Assembly: GCA_934646815.1 (NCBI GenBank)
Contig: CAKUEW010000002.1
Location: forward strand, 124,001-188,000
DNA length: 64,000 nucleotides
Direction of reading: 5' to 3'
Source of the DNA: an uncultured Collinsella sp.
Lineage (GTDB): Bacteria; Actinomycetota; Coriobacteriia; Coriobacteriales; Coriobacteriaceae
Shown here: piece by piece, positions 9,103 through 18,970 of the stretch
Layout of the letters: every line of letters starts with the position of its first letter
How positions within the stretch are numbered: position 1 is the stretch's first letter
The notes under the pieces: model-generated
What the model saw: only the letters and a program-made list of their open reading frames with translations
Told to the model about the DNA's origin: nothing
Databases searched by the model: none
Translations under genes and position numbers: made by a program

Positions 9103-12100
9103 CTACGCCTCGTTCAGCTTGGGTCCAAAGACGCGTTCGACATAGGCGTCCAGTGTGCCTTCCTTGGCAAGCTCCGCAGAGTCCGCGAGCTCAAAGTTCG
9201 AGTTGCACCCCTGGCCGACCTCGTCGTGGAAGCCAAGGATAAAGTGCGTGGCGATCTCGTAGATGATCTTGGTGGGCGCGATACCAAATACCTGGCGCTC
9301 CAAGATATGATCCAGTCGCTCGCGATCGTCCGGGAAGGCCGCTTTCATGCCGTCGCTGTTGTACAGGCGTTTGATGATCTCTGTGATGTAGAGCCCCGAC
9401 TTCATGTATAGGTCGGCAAAGGTGTGACTCGGATCGTCGAAGCAGCCCGGGTTCTCCTTCTCAAAAAGGTCAACCATCTGGACCACGACGTTGCGCGGCG
9501 TGAAGATCTGGTTGGTCTTCTGGGGCGGCACGTAATCGAAGATGTCCTCCGTCTGGGACTCGTCAAAGTAGTTGGCAAGGCGTTGGCGAAGCTTGATGAA
9601 CTCGCTGACGGAATCGTTAAACACCACCTCGTCGAAGAGGTGCCCGGCGAACTGCTTTGTCTCACCAGTCTCGGCATCGGTGTAATCGCCGCCATCGCGC
9701 AGAAAACGGAACTCGTCCACGGTGATGCTCGTAACATCGAAGAAAACGTCTGCGGGAATCACGGTATCGAAGTTCGCGAGCGTCGTATTGTCCTCGCCAT
9801 ACGCCATAAGGAACGACGGGATGGTGCGCGAGAAGCCACGAAGATGAGCGCGGACCTTGTCCTCGATACCCTGTTTCTCGTCCTCCTTTTTCGCCGTCTC
9901 TACCTCGCGCACCACGGTCTCGCCGGCGCTCTGCACGAGCTCCTCGCGGGAGTCCTCGAGCTTTTGAGCAAGTGCCTGGAACGCCTCGGCCTTCTGCTCA
10001 TCATGCCTTTGGTTCACCTCAGCACGCTCGGCAGCACTGACAGCCGCCTTGAGCTCGTCCTTGCGCGATTGTTCGATACGACGCGCCTGAATCTGATAGT
10101 CACCGACCTGGCGGTTGAGCTGAATGTCCGCATCGGCCTGAACCTTGCGCTCAAGCTGTTTCTGTTGTCGCGGCTTGAGCTCGCTGCCATAGCTCTCCTT
10201 GGCGGCCTGCACCAAGGGCGCTGTCACGCTTTGCTTAAACGCATCCTTGAGGTTTTCGAGCATAGCGCTGTCATCGTTGTCAGCCGCGTGGGCTTTTGCG
10301 ATTTCTTCGACCTGGCCCGAGAACTCAACGACAACATCGCCGTAGACCTTCGGCCCAAAGACGTCAGCCGCCTTGCCAACGACCTGCTCCTCGGGAATCT
10401 CCACATCGCCTTCGTCGTTAATCGAGAGCTTGTCAGCGGTGCCCTTGTCGATCTCGACTTTGTTCTTCTCGGCGTTCTGTGCCTTGCCCTGCTCATAAGG
10501 GTCAAATCGTTGAATGATCTCCACGACCTCGGCCGGGGCGCGAAAGACGCTCGCGATGTTCTGGAACAGGAAGTTGCTCATAAATCCGCGTTTGACCACC
10601 TCGCAGGCATGGATGTGCCTCGGCACGCTGAGTACCTGCTCGGCGTCGAGCTCGACCATCTGGCCCTCGTCGTCCTCGCCGTAGACGGGGAAGAAGTTCA
10701 ACAACTGGCGGATATGGCGCTCGCGCGTCTCCACGTCGCCGCCACCACGGGCAGTATCGCCGTATAGGTCATTAGCGAACTGCTCAAAGATGGTGAGCGT
10801 GCGGGCAGGGTCGAAGTCAAAGACGTACGCGTTTTCCTTGCGCGCGTAGTTACCGCCGCCCAAATCGAACAGGCAGGGGTTCTGGCTGCGAAAAGCCGCC
10901 TGCATGTAAAGCGCGGGGCTCGCCATGTTCGAAAGCATGAGCACGGCGGTCCACTCGGGCACGGTCACGCCCGTGGTGAGCTGGCCCACCGAGAGCGTAA
11001 TGGTCTTGTCGTGCTCCTTGATCGCACGGCGCACCTTGTCGAGCGATTTCTCGTTCTCGTCATCGGCGTCGATCTTACCGTCGCCAGCAGCGAGCACCAC
11101 CTCGTAATCCTTGAAGACGGGGTGCGCCTGCAGCTTCTTGGCAAGGGCGCGTGCGGAGTCGACGCGGTTGAGCATCCAGAACGTATGGCGCAGCTCGTCA
11201 CGCAGCTCGGGCGTCGAGAACGGGAACTTTTTCTGCGTGGTTAGCGCCTCGAGGAATTTGTCCACGTCGGCGTCGTGGACAAAGGCCCCACCTTGTTTGG
11301 TCGAGAAAAACTCGTTGAGGTCGAAGGCAAACTCAGTCTGCTCGCCGTCAATCTCCATGCCGCCGCGAGCTTCCTGCTCCACAATGTCGCTCATCTGGTA
11401 CGTGAGCAGATTGAGCTTAGGCAGATTCGCGTAAGGGTTCGGCTGTTCGGAGTCGGCCGGCCAGTCGCGCTTTGCCTGCTGCTCGTCGGCGTACGTCCAG
11501 TTGTAGATGGCGTCTTCGGCGAACTTCTCGTTAGCAATGGCCTTAAAGGGCGTACCGGAAAGATGCAGCGTAAAACGGCGCTTGATATGGTCAAACGCCA
11601 CGTCGGTCTTAAAGGTGTCGACGCCCTCGTGAGCTTCGTCGATGATGAGCACGTCCCACGTAAGGTCGGCCGCCTCGTCGAGCTTCCGATATATGCCGCC
11701 AAAGCGGATGGAGCCCTTGAGGTCCTGAAGGCTCACAAACTCGATGAACCCCCTGGGGCCCTCGGGGTCGTTATGGAGAGTGCGCAGGTATTCCTCACGG
11801 CTGAGGCAGTAGGGCTTATCGGCAAGGGCGTCCACGCCGCTGATAAAGCGGTAACCGCCCTCCAGGCCCACGAACTTTACGTAGTCGTCGTACCAGGAGT
11901 TGGCGATGGCGGGACGGTTGGTGACGATGAGCACCTTCTGCGCGCCGATGCTGCGGCAGAGGTCATAGGCGGTGAGCGTCTTGCCAAAGCGCGGCTTCGC
12001 GTTCCACAGGAACTCGCCGCCGTGCGCGCCGCCCTCGTCCCAATGGGCGCGGGCGAAGGCGCCCGTCTGCTCCACTGCGCGCTGCTGCTCGGCGCGCAGT

Positions 12101-12486
12101 GTATAGGAAGCCGCGCCGGGCGCATCCAGCACGCCGTCGGTGTCGCGGAACCGATAGAACTGTTGGTGCGACTCCTCGCCACTGATCTTGAACCATTCCT
12201 TTTTTGGTTCGCGCTCGACTCCCTGCTTCTCCAAATAGGCATGAAAGTCGGTGTCATGGAACGTGCCCGCGCGGTGCTCCCAAGTGGCGTTGCCGCTCCA
12301 CTCCAGGTGCCATTGCACGTCGGCGGTGTGCGTCTGCTGTTTGATGCGCTCGCGCACGTCCTGCTCGGTGTAGCCGATCTTGATCCATCCGTTGTGGCGG
12401 GCGATCTCGGGCGTGGTGTAGGCATAGATCTGCGGCACCGCGGGAACGGTGGTCTCGATGATCTGGGAGATGTCGATGCTAGCCAT
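9103..12486 (-). CDS. GIY-YIG (Mug113/T5orf172-type) nuclease fused to DEAH helicase and a methyltransferase-like C-terminus
   Basis: This 1127-residue protein is restriction-like. Residues ~15-110 resemble a GIY-YIG domain: IYAYTTPE, then WIKIGYTEQDVRERI and a terminal EWFKI. A type I/III restriction SF2 helicase follows: KPRFGKT (about 163), LIIDEAHEG (about 282), LHLSGTPF (about 310), GQLTTGVTVPEW and a QAAFRSQNP motif VI. Residues ~735-880 are a charged coiled coil. The last ~140 residues contain NQIFTPRNVVVQMVDLF and DLYMKSGLYITEI, which look like motifs X and I of a gamma-class N6-adenine methyltransferase with altered glycines. AAAGGAG precedes the ATG, two bases after the methyltransferase gene, so the pair is probably co-translated as a restriction-modification-like unit. 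Confidence 0.8.
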   Translation of the reverse strand: MASIDISQIIETTVPAVPQIYAYTTPEIARHNGWIKIGYTEQDVRERIKQQTHTADVQWHLEWSGNATWEHRAGTFHDTDFHAYLEKQGVEREPKKEWFKISGEESHQQFYRFRDTDGVLDAPGAASYTLRAEQQRAVEQTGAFARAHWDEGGAHGGEFLWNAKPRFGKTLTAYDLCRSIGAQKVLIVTNRPAIANSWYDDYVKFVGLEGGYRFISGVDALADKPYCLSREEYLRTLHNDPEGPRGFIEFVSLQDLKGSIRFGGIYRKLDEAADLTWDVLIIDEAHEGVDTFKTDVAFDHIKRRFTLHLSGTPFKAIANEKFAEDAIYNWTYADEQQAKRDWPADSEQPNPYANLPKLNLLTYQMSDIVEQEARGGMEIDGEQTEFAFDLNEFFSTKQGGAFVHDADVDKFLEALTTQKKFPFSTPELRDELRHTFWMLNRVDSARALAKKLQAHPVFKDYEVVLAAGDGKIDADDENEKSLDKVRRAIKEHDKTITLSVGQLTTGVTVPEWTAVLMLSNMASPALYMQAAFRSQNPCLFDLGGGNYARKENAYVFDFDPARTLTIFEQFANDLYGDTARGGGDVETRERHIRQLLNFFPVYGEDDEGQMVELDAEQVLSVPRHIHACEVVKRGFMSNFLFQNIASVFRAPAEVVEIIQRFDPYEQGKAQNAEKNKVEIDKGTADKLSINDEGDVEIPEEQVVGKAADVFGPKVYGDVVVEFSGQVEEIAKAHAADNDDSAMLENLKDAFKQSVTAPLVQAAKESYGSELKPRQQKQLERKVQADADIQLNRQVGDYQIQARRIEQSRKDELKAAVSAAERAEVNQRHDEQKAEAFQALAQKLEDSREELVQSAGETVVREVETAKKEDEKQGIEDKVRAHLRGFSRTIPSFLMAYGEDNTTLANFDTVIPADVFFDVTSITVDEFRFLRDGGDYTDAETGETKQFAGHLFDEVVFNDSVSEFIKLRQRLANYFDESQTEDIFDYVPPQKTNQIFTPRNVVVQMVDLFEKENPGCFDDPSHTFADLYMKSGLYITEIIKRLYNSDGMKAAFPDDRERLDHILERQVFGIAPTKIIYEIATHFILGFHDEVGQGCNSNFELADSAELAKEGTLDAYVERVFGPKLNEA

Positions 12487-12488
12487 GG

Positions 12489-14684
12489 CTAGTTCATCTC
12501 CTTTACGTGGGATTCGATGAACTCAATTTCGTTGTCATCGAGGCCGTACTTCGCATAAAGCTGGCGGTCGATGTCGGCCACGGACTGCGTCCAGTCGATG
12601 TCGGAGTTAACGGTGAAGTCCTGGAGAGGAACAAACTTCCATTTTTCAGGAGGGTTGTGTTGCGTAATTTTAAGAACTCCAAGCATAGCCCGGACGAACT
12701 TCGTGCAGATGTACTTATAGATAGCCTGTGCTTCTTCTTCGGAATCAACAGAGCCAATACCAAGGAATGTCTGCGTATACCCCAGTTCGGGCGTGCCGAT
12801 AATTGGTGTGCTCAGTGTCTCTCCGAATTTACCGCTTCCGTTAACGGCAGTGATTAGAACTTTATACTTGTTGTAATTCTCTGCGAGATCAATGTAACTC
12901 GAACGAATCCACTTGGAGCATCGTTGTCCATTTGCACGCCCCAAGATTCTGCAGTATTCGTGCTCGTCGTTCGGTTTTGCATCAAAAAATAGATCCTCAT
13001 CCCAATTGGGCAAAGTAAGCAAGTCGAATATATTAGTTGTAATAATCCGGAGATTGCTTAACTTACCCTCTTTCTCATCTTTTGATAATTTATTTCGATT
13101 TTTTGCAATGTACTCAACTTCGGCTTTGCGGTTCGGAAAATCCTCCCACAGCCGATTTGCAAGCGTGTATGTTGAATACGGATACATTATGCTGCCGAGA
13201 TCCGAGATGAAGAGAGCCTTAACCTTCTGTGAAATCGAATTCAGCTCTGGATAAGAAGTAAAGGTGCCGATGGGCCCTAATATCACTTGAGAGTCTCGAT
13301 AGTGTATGGCAACCCCACCTTTAATTTCGGCTCCACAGAAGACTTTTGAGCTATCGGGCTCATAGTGTAAAACCTTGAAATGTTCGTCACTGAGCATTGC
13401 TTGATTCCATGTTTTAGGAGTTGCTCCAGCGTTGAATAGGAAACGGGCAGGCGTGATAAGCTCAACCCTGTCTGATACCTCATATGCCGCATCCATAAAA
13501 ACATTGTAGACGGGCATATCTTTCGTTGTTTCGCGGCTCTCTTGGTACGGGGGGTTTCCAATCACCGCATAGAACTTCTTTCCCATGGCTGCTGCCTTAC
13601 CTTTCAATGAGGCGAACTCGAAGGGCTCGCCGTTCTGCCAGTCGTATATAACGCACAGGGGAACCGTTTCCTTCGGCTCATCTTTCTTGGTCTCTTCAGT
13701 TGTCTCCTCGGGGAATACGTCGTCGAACAGGTCGAAAAGTGACGGCTGTATCGGTTCCGGCTCGGGCTCCTCGAACGTTCCCAGGGTCGACTCCACCTCG
13801 GCGCCCATCTTGTTGGTGGGCACGGCGTCCGTGAAGCCGTTCATCTGCCAGAAGTTCCAGGAAACGATCCACGCCGCCTGCTCGAGCTCGTCGGGCTCGG
13901 AGTCCGACCCCCAGCGGTCGCGGAGATGCTCGGCGACCGTCTCGAATACATTGATGCGGGCGATGAGCAGGTTGTCACCCTGGTACTCGAAACCGTACGT
14001 CGCGCGCAGCGCGTCGAGGGCGCGGCGAACCCACTCCTTGCGCGTCTTGGTCTTCTCGGTCACGACACGCAGTTTGCGGTCCAGGAAGCCCACGCGCTCG
14101 CCTACAGGCAGCTCGTCGCCCGTCACGGTGTCGTAGCGCGAGCACACGAACGGCGCCTCGCCGCATGTAATCTCGAGCCGCGACGCCTCCACGTAGGCAT
14201 GCCAACCATGTCCCTTCGACTTGGGGAATACAATCGGCTCATCAGTAGTCGCCCATGTCTTGGCGCCGTCTTCCGCAACGGTCTCGGTATTGAAAACATC
14301 GCGACGGCCGAACCACACCTCATCCAGATCGTTATTCATCTGATTGCACAGCCATGCCGGCGAGAAAACTTCGGCACGGCTCTTAGTACGCAGCGACTGC
14401 TGCTCAATGGCCTTCGCAATGCGCGGCCTGATCACATTAACGTTTGGACCCGTAATCTTCTCGACGGTTATCTCGTCGTCGCCCATATAGCCATCGCCCA
14501 GGGCTTCGTACTCGTTGTCCGCCCAGATAATATTGCGTCCCGTTGTACGGTCACATAGAAGCGTCTCTAGGATATGTCTGGAATAACGCTGTTCAAAGCC
14601 TTCTAGGAAGCTTTCGCCCAGTTTTTTATGCTCGGCAGTTTCCACGCGCCATTGACTCCTCTTCGCAGGTTTTTTATTACACAT
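12489..14684 (-). CDS. Eco57I-type gamma-class DNA adenine methyltransferase
   Basis: A 731-residue protein with the methyltransferase landmarks in order: motif X-like EVFSPAWLCNQMN (about residue 110), SAM-binding motif I LEITCGEAPF (about 168) with a nearby acidic SRYD, and the catalytic NPPY at about residue 375 (VIGNPPYQES). The C-terminal ~300 residues would hold the target-recognition region. Expected activity is N6-adenine methylation of DNA, giving self-protection to a restriction module with the next gene. The ORF opens at ATG 14684, but an in-frame GTG at 14645 has a better AGGAG site, so 14 fewer residues are possible. About 125 bases separate it from the upstream gene. The stretch ~12.7-13.5 kb looks AT-richer than its neighbours, a sign of transfer. 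Confidence 0.8.
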   Translation of the reverse strand: MCNKKPAKRSQWRVETAEHKKLGESFLEGFEQRYSRHILETLLCDRTTGRNIIWADNEYEALGDGYMGDDEITVEKITGPNVNVIRPRIAKAIEQQSLRTKSRAEVFSPAWLCNQMNNDLDEVWFGRRDVFNTETVAEDGAKTWATTDEPIVFPKSKGHGWHAYVEASRLEITCGEAPFVCSRYDTVTGDELPVGERVGFLDRKLRVVTEKTKTRKEWVRRALDALRATYGFEYQGDNLLIARINVFETVAEHLRDRWGSDSEPDELEQAAWIVSWNFWQMNGFTDAVPTNKMGAEVESTLGTFEEPEPEPIQPSLFDLFDDVFPEETTEETKKDEPKETVPLCVIYDWQNGEPFEFASLKGKAAAMGKKFYAVIGNPPYQESRETTKDMPVYNVFMDAAYEVSDRVELITPARFLFNAGATPKTWNQAMLSDEHFKVLHYEPDSSKVFCGAEIKGGVAIHYRDSQVILGPIGTFTSYPELNSISQKVKALFISDLGSIMYPYSTYTLANRLWEDFPNRKAEVEYIAKNRNKLSKDEKEGKLSNLRIITTNIFDLLTLPNWDEDLFFDAKPNDEHEYCRILGRANGQRCSKWIRSSYIDLAENYNKYKVLITAVNGSGKFGETLSTPIIGTPELGYTQTFLGIGSVDSEEEAQAIYKYICTKFVRAMLGVLKITQHNPPEKWKFVPLQDFTVNSDIDWTQSVADIDRQLYAKYGLDDNEIEFIESHVKEMN

Positions 14685-14808
14685 ACGCCAGCGATGTTAT
14701 TAGAGAGTGCTGCACTAAAAGGCATCAAAAATCTCTGCATTCACCCATCGCCACGCGCATGATGCGATATGCAATATAGACGAATTATACGGTACAGCTT
14801 GGCAATAC
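14685..14808. promoter_or_regulatory. Short intergenic gap inside the island
   Basis: On the minus strand a TATAAT hexamer occurs at 14784-14789. The nearest TTGCCA lies only 10 bases upstream, too close for a normal promoter. An internal promoter for the methyltransferase half of the island is possible but unproven. Confidence 0.25.
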
Positions 14809-17800
14809 TTACTCCGGATACAGCATATCCCGCTCTCTATCCAACCGAATGCCCACCTGCTTTATCTGCGTACGTATGACCGGTTTTTTAATCGAAACCC
14901 CGTAAAGCTCGTACAGCAGCTCCGCCATCTGAGAGACCGACATGGCCCCGCGCTGATGAACAAGCATGTTAAGCAATCCGGCCGTACTAAACGACCCCGT
15001 CATCTTGCAGAACAGCATGGTGTCCTCGATGGATGTACGTTTAATATGACCCCCTACATAGCCCTGCATCATGATCGACTGGCACACGTAATCCTCTAGA
15101 CCTAAATCGAGCAACGTATCATTCAGCGCATCAAAGAAGCCAAACTCTTTGAGGTTGGCCATGCTATAAGGCCGCTCCGGTTCCATGCAATCAATAACAG
15201 CATCCAGGATTGCACGCATCATCTGCGCGCCGACAGGATGAGGGGCCGACTCAAAGACGGTGATATTCACATACTCCCGCGGCCCGATCTCAAGGACCGA
15301 AAACGCGCGTTCCGCCTTGCGCAGCTCCGAAATAAAATCCTTGTCGTTAATCACATCGTTGGTAAATTCGCCAAATTCCAAGCAAAAATAATCATGCTCT
15401 GCAATCAACTGGGCAAAGTAGTCATGGGCATCCATCGATTTGTCGACAACGGCACCGCCACACAGGCGCAGGCCATACGGGGCGAGCAGCGCATCCGTAA
15501 GCACAAAATTCGAACGTTGCGGATACGCACTAAGAAATGAGGACTCAATGTCTTTAGCCCTGCCGCCCACGCCAATCTTCTCCAAAATAGCACTGAGCGC
15601 CGAGCGCTCACCGGCATCAAGCTCAACCGCGTCGACGATATAAAGACCGTCATGGCACCAACGCTCAAAGCCGTTCAAAAAACTCCCGCGGAACGTTGTC
15701 TCCTTCACGCCATAACGACGCTCGTATTCTTTAGAAACAGCCACGGCGTCTGCCGGTCCAATATCCCTTATCACACTGACGATTTGCGCATCACGGTCGG
15801 CCGCGCCCAATGCGAGCATCGGCACGCGTGAATACACAACGCCCTCGATCGGTTCACACCAACGTGCGAGAACGTAGTGAAGCTCGTATTCGTTTCTGAC
15901 ATCAAGCGCGGGGAGCAGTTTTGCAATCGAAGGCTGCTTCATTAAAAACGCTGTGGAGCACTCGATATCAAGATGAACAAGCGATGCGACGGCAGCCCGT
16001 AGCGGGGCAAAATCATACTGACCCGAATAATAAGGGCGCACGCCCCGTCGCATACCATCCTCATCCCTCGGAACGTGTGCATCCATGACATTGTCATATC
16101 GATCGATGCAGGCGCCGAATGCTCGCGCTGACGTCGAGTCGAGGCACTTAACACTGCCCAGGTCATGCTCGGCAATAAATGAACAGTACAGGTCATACAA
16201 ACGCCGTTCATCCATGGGGCATTCATGCACATGCGTAGCTAGTAGATAGTCAACGATGCCCTCTTTATCGAGCTTTATGCGCTGTCCCTCAATAAGTAGC
16301 TCGTTGCCGACCGCTCTTAGTGAAGCAATCGCATCGCGCACACACTCGGAAAGGCTCTCGTCATGCAAGGCGTCCAAAAGCGGCAAGCGATTCGCGGCGC
16401 GAGTTTTAGAGACGGTCACTAGGTAGCGATAGTCTCGTTCGCTCAGTCCAGTTATGCTGGCAAACTGACTGGGCGTCATCGCGTACCGGTCAACAAACGA
16501 CTGGTAAACATCACCCTTGAGCAGGACGCGATGAGACAGCGTCGATTCGCACATCTGCCTCACCCGCTCACGCGTAATGGATAGCTTGTCACCCACCTCT
16601 TGCAACGTAGCCCCATCAAGACGCATGCGTAGCGCATCGGCATGGCGGGCATCAATCGTGTCGAGCCATTCGTCCAAGGAGCACAGGTGGGGCCGAAGCA
16701 TACGGGAATCGACGTCGAATTCGACACGTCCCCCGCTGTTTTGAACGGCCAAAAGTGCGGCATCCGTCCAATCGGACCCCGATGGAACGGCCACGCCCTC
16801 CATAGCCCCAGAGCCTCCAAGTACGCTATCGACATCACGAGTAAGTTGCCTTGCGCGCCATAAGGCCGCGGACGGACTTACTTCTAGTTCGCCAACCAGC
16901 GACGCAATGACTTCCTTATCAGAGCTACCGAGCTTCCGCATTCGCTGAGCCTCAGGTGTCAGCAAAACGACACAGGCAGGACCGAACGGGTTATAGCCAT
17001 CGGCAATCAGCTTCTGCTGTACCTCATCAACGATTCGAATGGCGCCCTCGCCATATTCGCTCAAGAACGCTTGCTCATCGAAAGGCTCGACAGCGGCGGC
17101 GCACCACATGGGAGGATTCTCGCCAACACGACCGCAATACTCTGCCAGTGCTTTAACAATACTGTTAACCGCACCTCCGCCCATACTGGGAATACGCGCA
17201 AGGCCCTCCCTCTTGAGCTTATTGATCTTCTCTATCGTCTCGATGCCATGCGTGCGCAGCCGACGTTCCACAGGCTCGCTTAGACCAAGTGCTGCAATAT
17301 CAAGACCGACAAAAGGGTTCCGCTCGTTAGCCGCAAGCTCGGGCAGTGCAACAAGCAAACCAAGGGAGTCGAACGAAAGACCCTGGCAGTTGGCAATGCC
17401 CCGAAGCGCCTGGAGCTGCTGCTTGGAAAGCGCGCAGCTTAACGGGCGAGCCACCTCGAGGAAGCAGGTACGAGTCTTGTCAATCGTTCCAGCACCCATG
17501 CCGGGCTCGCGATCCAGTCTATCCAACAGGGAGACTGCTCCCCTAACGTCAGTGATACGCTTTTCTGCGAAGCGATTACAGGCGCGCGTAGGAAGCATCA
17601 GGCAATCAGAGGAGTCGTCAAAGAACAGGGGCACCGACGAACCATTGTCCGCTGTTTCATCTGCGGTTGAGATTTCCGCGTTCGATCCCTGCGCTGGTTC
17701 GTCAGCCAAAACCGAACCCTTTTCAGCCTTTTCGTCGACAATAGGAGAAAGCGTGCCCAAAAGCCCTTCACCGAGCGCCGCCGGAGCCCCGAGCAAAACC

Positions 17801-18006
17801 TCGTCAAGCGCAACACTAACACCCAGAGGCGTAAATCCCTCGGCATCAATCTTCAAACGCCCTTCTTGGCATAGCTCCACCAGGGCAATGGCGACATCGC
17901 CTTTAGAACAAAGCGAAACGTATGACGAAATCGCATCGAGCGTGCAGATGCCATCAATACTCGAAAGCACATTTATAACCGTGGCTTTAAGCTCTTCCAT
18001 TTTCAT
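14809..18006 (-). CDS. Large protein with RNA polymerase alpha-CTD-like and sigma region 4-like segments plus the shared island module
   Basis: About 1065 residues; no named family recognised. Visible parts in order: a winged-helix-like N-terminus (about 1-60, matching the N-terminus of the 1620-aa protein); a linker; a helix-hairpin-helix region (about 235-285) reading IAALGLSEPVERRLRTHGI and ARIPSMGGGAVNSIVKAL, close to the alpha-subunit C-terminal domain of RNA polymerase; a segment (about 445-490) with TLQEVGDKLSITRERVRQM, the classic sigma-70 region 4 helix-turn-helix; and from about 700 to the end the module shared with the 437-aa and 1620-aa proteins. A role in DNA recognition or transcription interference is inferred. 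The start at 18006 is preceded by AGGACGAAC; an in-frame upstream ATG at 18033 is less likely. Confidence 0.75.
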   Translation of the reverse strand: MKMEELKATVINVLSSIDGICTLDAISSYVSLCSKGDVAIALVELCQEGRLKIDAEGFTPLGVSVALDEVLLGAPAALGEGLLGTLSPIVDEKAEKGSVLADEPAQGSNAEISTADETADNGSSVPLFFDDSSDCLMLPTRACNRFAEKRITDVRGAVSLLDRLDREPGMGAGTIDKTRTCFLEVARPLSCALSKQQLQALRGIANCQGLSFDSLGLLVALPELAANERNPFVGLDIAALGLSEPVERRLRTHGIETIEKINKLKREGLARIPSMGGGAVNSIVKALAEYCGRVGENPPMWCAAAVEPFDEQAFLSEYGEGAIRIVDEVQQKLIADGYNPFGPACVVLLTPEAQRMRKLGSSDKEVIASLVGELEVSPSAALWRARQLTRDVDSVLGGSGAMEGVAVPSGSDWTDAALLAVQNSGGRVEFDVDSRMLRPHLCSLDEWLDTIDARHADALRMRLDGATLQEVGDKLSITRERVRQMCESTLSHRVLLKGDVYQSFVDRYAMTPSQFASITGLSERDYRYLVTVSKTRAANRLPLLDALHDESLSECVRDAIASLRAVGNELLIEGQRIKLDKEGIVDYLLATHVHECPMDERRLYDLYCSFIAEHDLGSVKCLDSTSARAFGACIDRYDNVMDAHVPRDEDGMRRGVRPYYSGQYDFAPLRAAVASLVHLDIECSTAFLMKQPSIAKLLPALDVRNEYELHYVLARWCEPIEGVVYSRVPMLALGAADRDAQIVSVIRDIGPADAVAVSKEYERRYGVKETTFRGSFLNGFERWCHDGLYIVDAVELDAGERSALSAILEKIGVGGRAKDIESSFLSAYPQRSNFVLTDALLAPYGLRLCGGAVVDKSMDAHDYFAQLIAEHDYFCLEFGEFTNDVINDKDFISELRKAERAFSVLEIGPREYVNITVFESAPHPVGAQMMRAILDAVIDCMEPERPYSMANLKEFGFFDALNDTLLDLGLEDYVCQSIMMQGYVGGHIKRTSIEDTMLFCKMTGSFSTAGLLNMLVHQRGAMSVSQMAELLYELYGVSIKKPVIRTQIKQVGIRLDRERDMLYPE

Positions 18007-18064
18007 GTTCGTCCTGCCACCTTTCCTAGGCATAAAGAACGGCTATGGGCTCGCGGGGGCTGCC

Positions 18065-18967
18065 CTACTGCCCCAACTTCCTAAGCGCTTGCAGGGACGC
18101 TGCGCGGGTCTCGGCGTAGGCAAGGCGCGCGTCGCTCAATTGCTTGTCGATCATGTCGACTTTTCCGCTCAGCACCTCAACTTGCCTGCCGATCTCCTCC
18201 ATGTCGGCCATCGTTTTCCAGCTCTTTTGGTTCGAGAGGTCCCGATACTTGCGACGCAAGGAGAGCAACTGGTTGAGCAGCGCATTGCGCGCGTGGTCGA
18301 GCTCCATCATCTTGTCGCGCGCGCTTTTAACTTCCCGCAAAAAGCGCTGCTTTTCTTGCTCCGTCGACAGGGGCGCGGGGGCAGGCTCAGTCTCCGCCTC
18401 CACAGGCACCGGATCTTCCATCTCCAAAAACGCGCAGATCCCCGGCTCCGTCGCCGGCCTTGCCTCGAGCACGGTGGCAATCACGCTGCTGCTCAGCATC
18501 GTGCTCTGCGAGCAAAGCACCGCGCGAAAGCGCCGCATAAGAAAGCCAAACCCGGATATCTGCCGTGCCAAGCGCTCGTCAAAGGCAACGCGGATCTCGC
18601 CCTCGTCGCCCTGCCGCATCGTAAGCCAGTCGCCCACGCACATGAGCTGCACAAGCGTAATGGGCGTCAGGTCGCCCTCAAAGAGCAGCTGCAGACGGGG
18701 CAACACATCGTCGCGGGGAACGACAAGCTCGGTATGCTTCTCGAGCTCAGCGAGCGTGGTGCCGACGTACTGGCACAAATCGATATTGCTCGGAACATCC
18801 GTAAAATGCTCGCGCGCATGGCTCAGAAGCCACTCGCTTTTGTCGGCGTTGATGCGAACGCGCTTAACGGCATGCGCCGACCCATCCCACGTCACATCGG
18901 AATGCGTCAAAAACAGCCAGCCGTCGCAAAACAGCTCCATGACAAAGATGGGAAAGGCTTTCTGCAT
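18065..18967 (-). CDS. Coiled-coil protein of unknown function in cassette B
   Basis: The 300-residue product matches no family I know. The first ~180 residues look globular, opening with FVMELFCDGWLFL. A Pro/Glu-rich linker (EAETEPAPAPLS, about 190-205) follows. The last ~95 residues are a long amphipathic coiled coil rich in Arg, Lys, Glu and Leu (KSARDKMMELDHARNALL onward). It starts three bases after the SNF2 stop, with GAGGAG upstream, so it is co-translated with cassette B. Cassette A has no equivalent. A scaffolding or dimerising role is a guess from the coiled coil alone. Confidence 0.65.
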   Translation of the reverse strand: MQKAFPIFVMELFCDGWLFLTHSDVTWDGSAHAVKRVRINADKSEWLLSHAREHFTDVPSNIDLCQYVGTTLAELEKHTELVVPRDDVLPRLQLLFEGDLTPITLVQLMCVGDWLTMRQGDEGEIRVAFDERLARQISGFGFLMRRFRAVLCSQSTMLSSSVIATVLEARPATEPGICAFLEMEDPVPVEAETEPAPAPLSTEQEKQRFLREVKSARDKMMELDHARNALLNQLLSLRRKYRDLSNQKSWKTMADMEEIGRQVEVLSGKVDMIDKQLSDARLAYAETRAASLQALRKLGQ

Positions 18968-18970
18968 CGT

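Noticed and set aside
9424..12492. Long rightward open frames of 447 and 405 codons opposite the GIY-YIG helicase
   Set aside because: They lie fully inside the helicase gene, have no ribosome site and no family-like sequence. In GC-rich DNA the antisense frame often stays open.
14784..14805. Promoter for the methyltransferase gene from TATAAT and TTGCCA
   Set aside because: Only 10 bases lie between the hexamers; standard spacing is 16-18.
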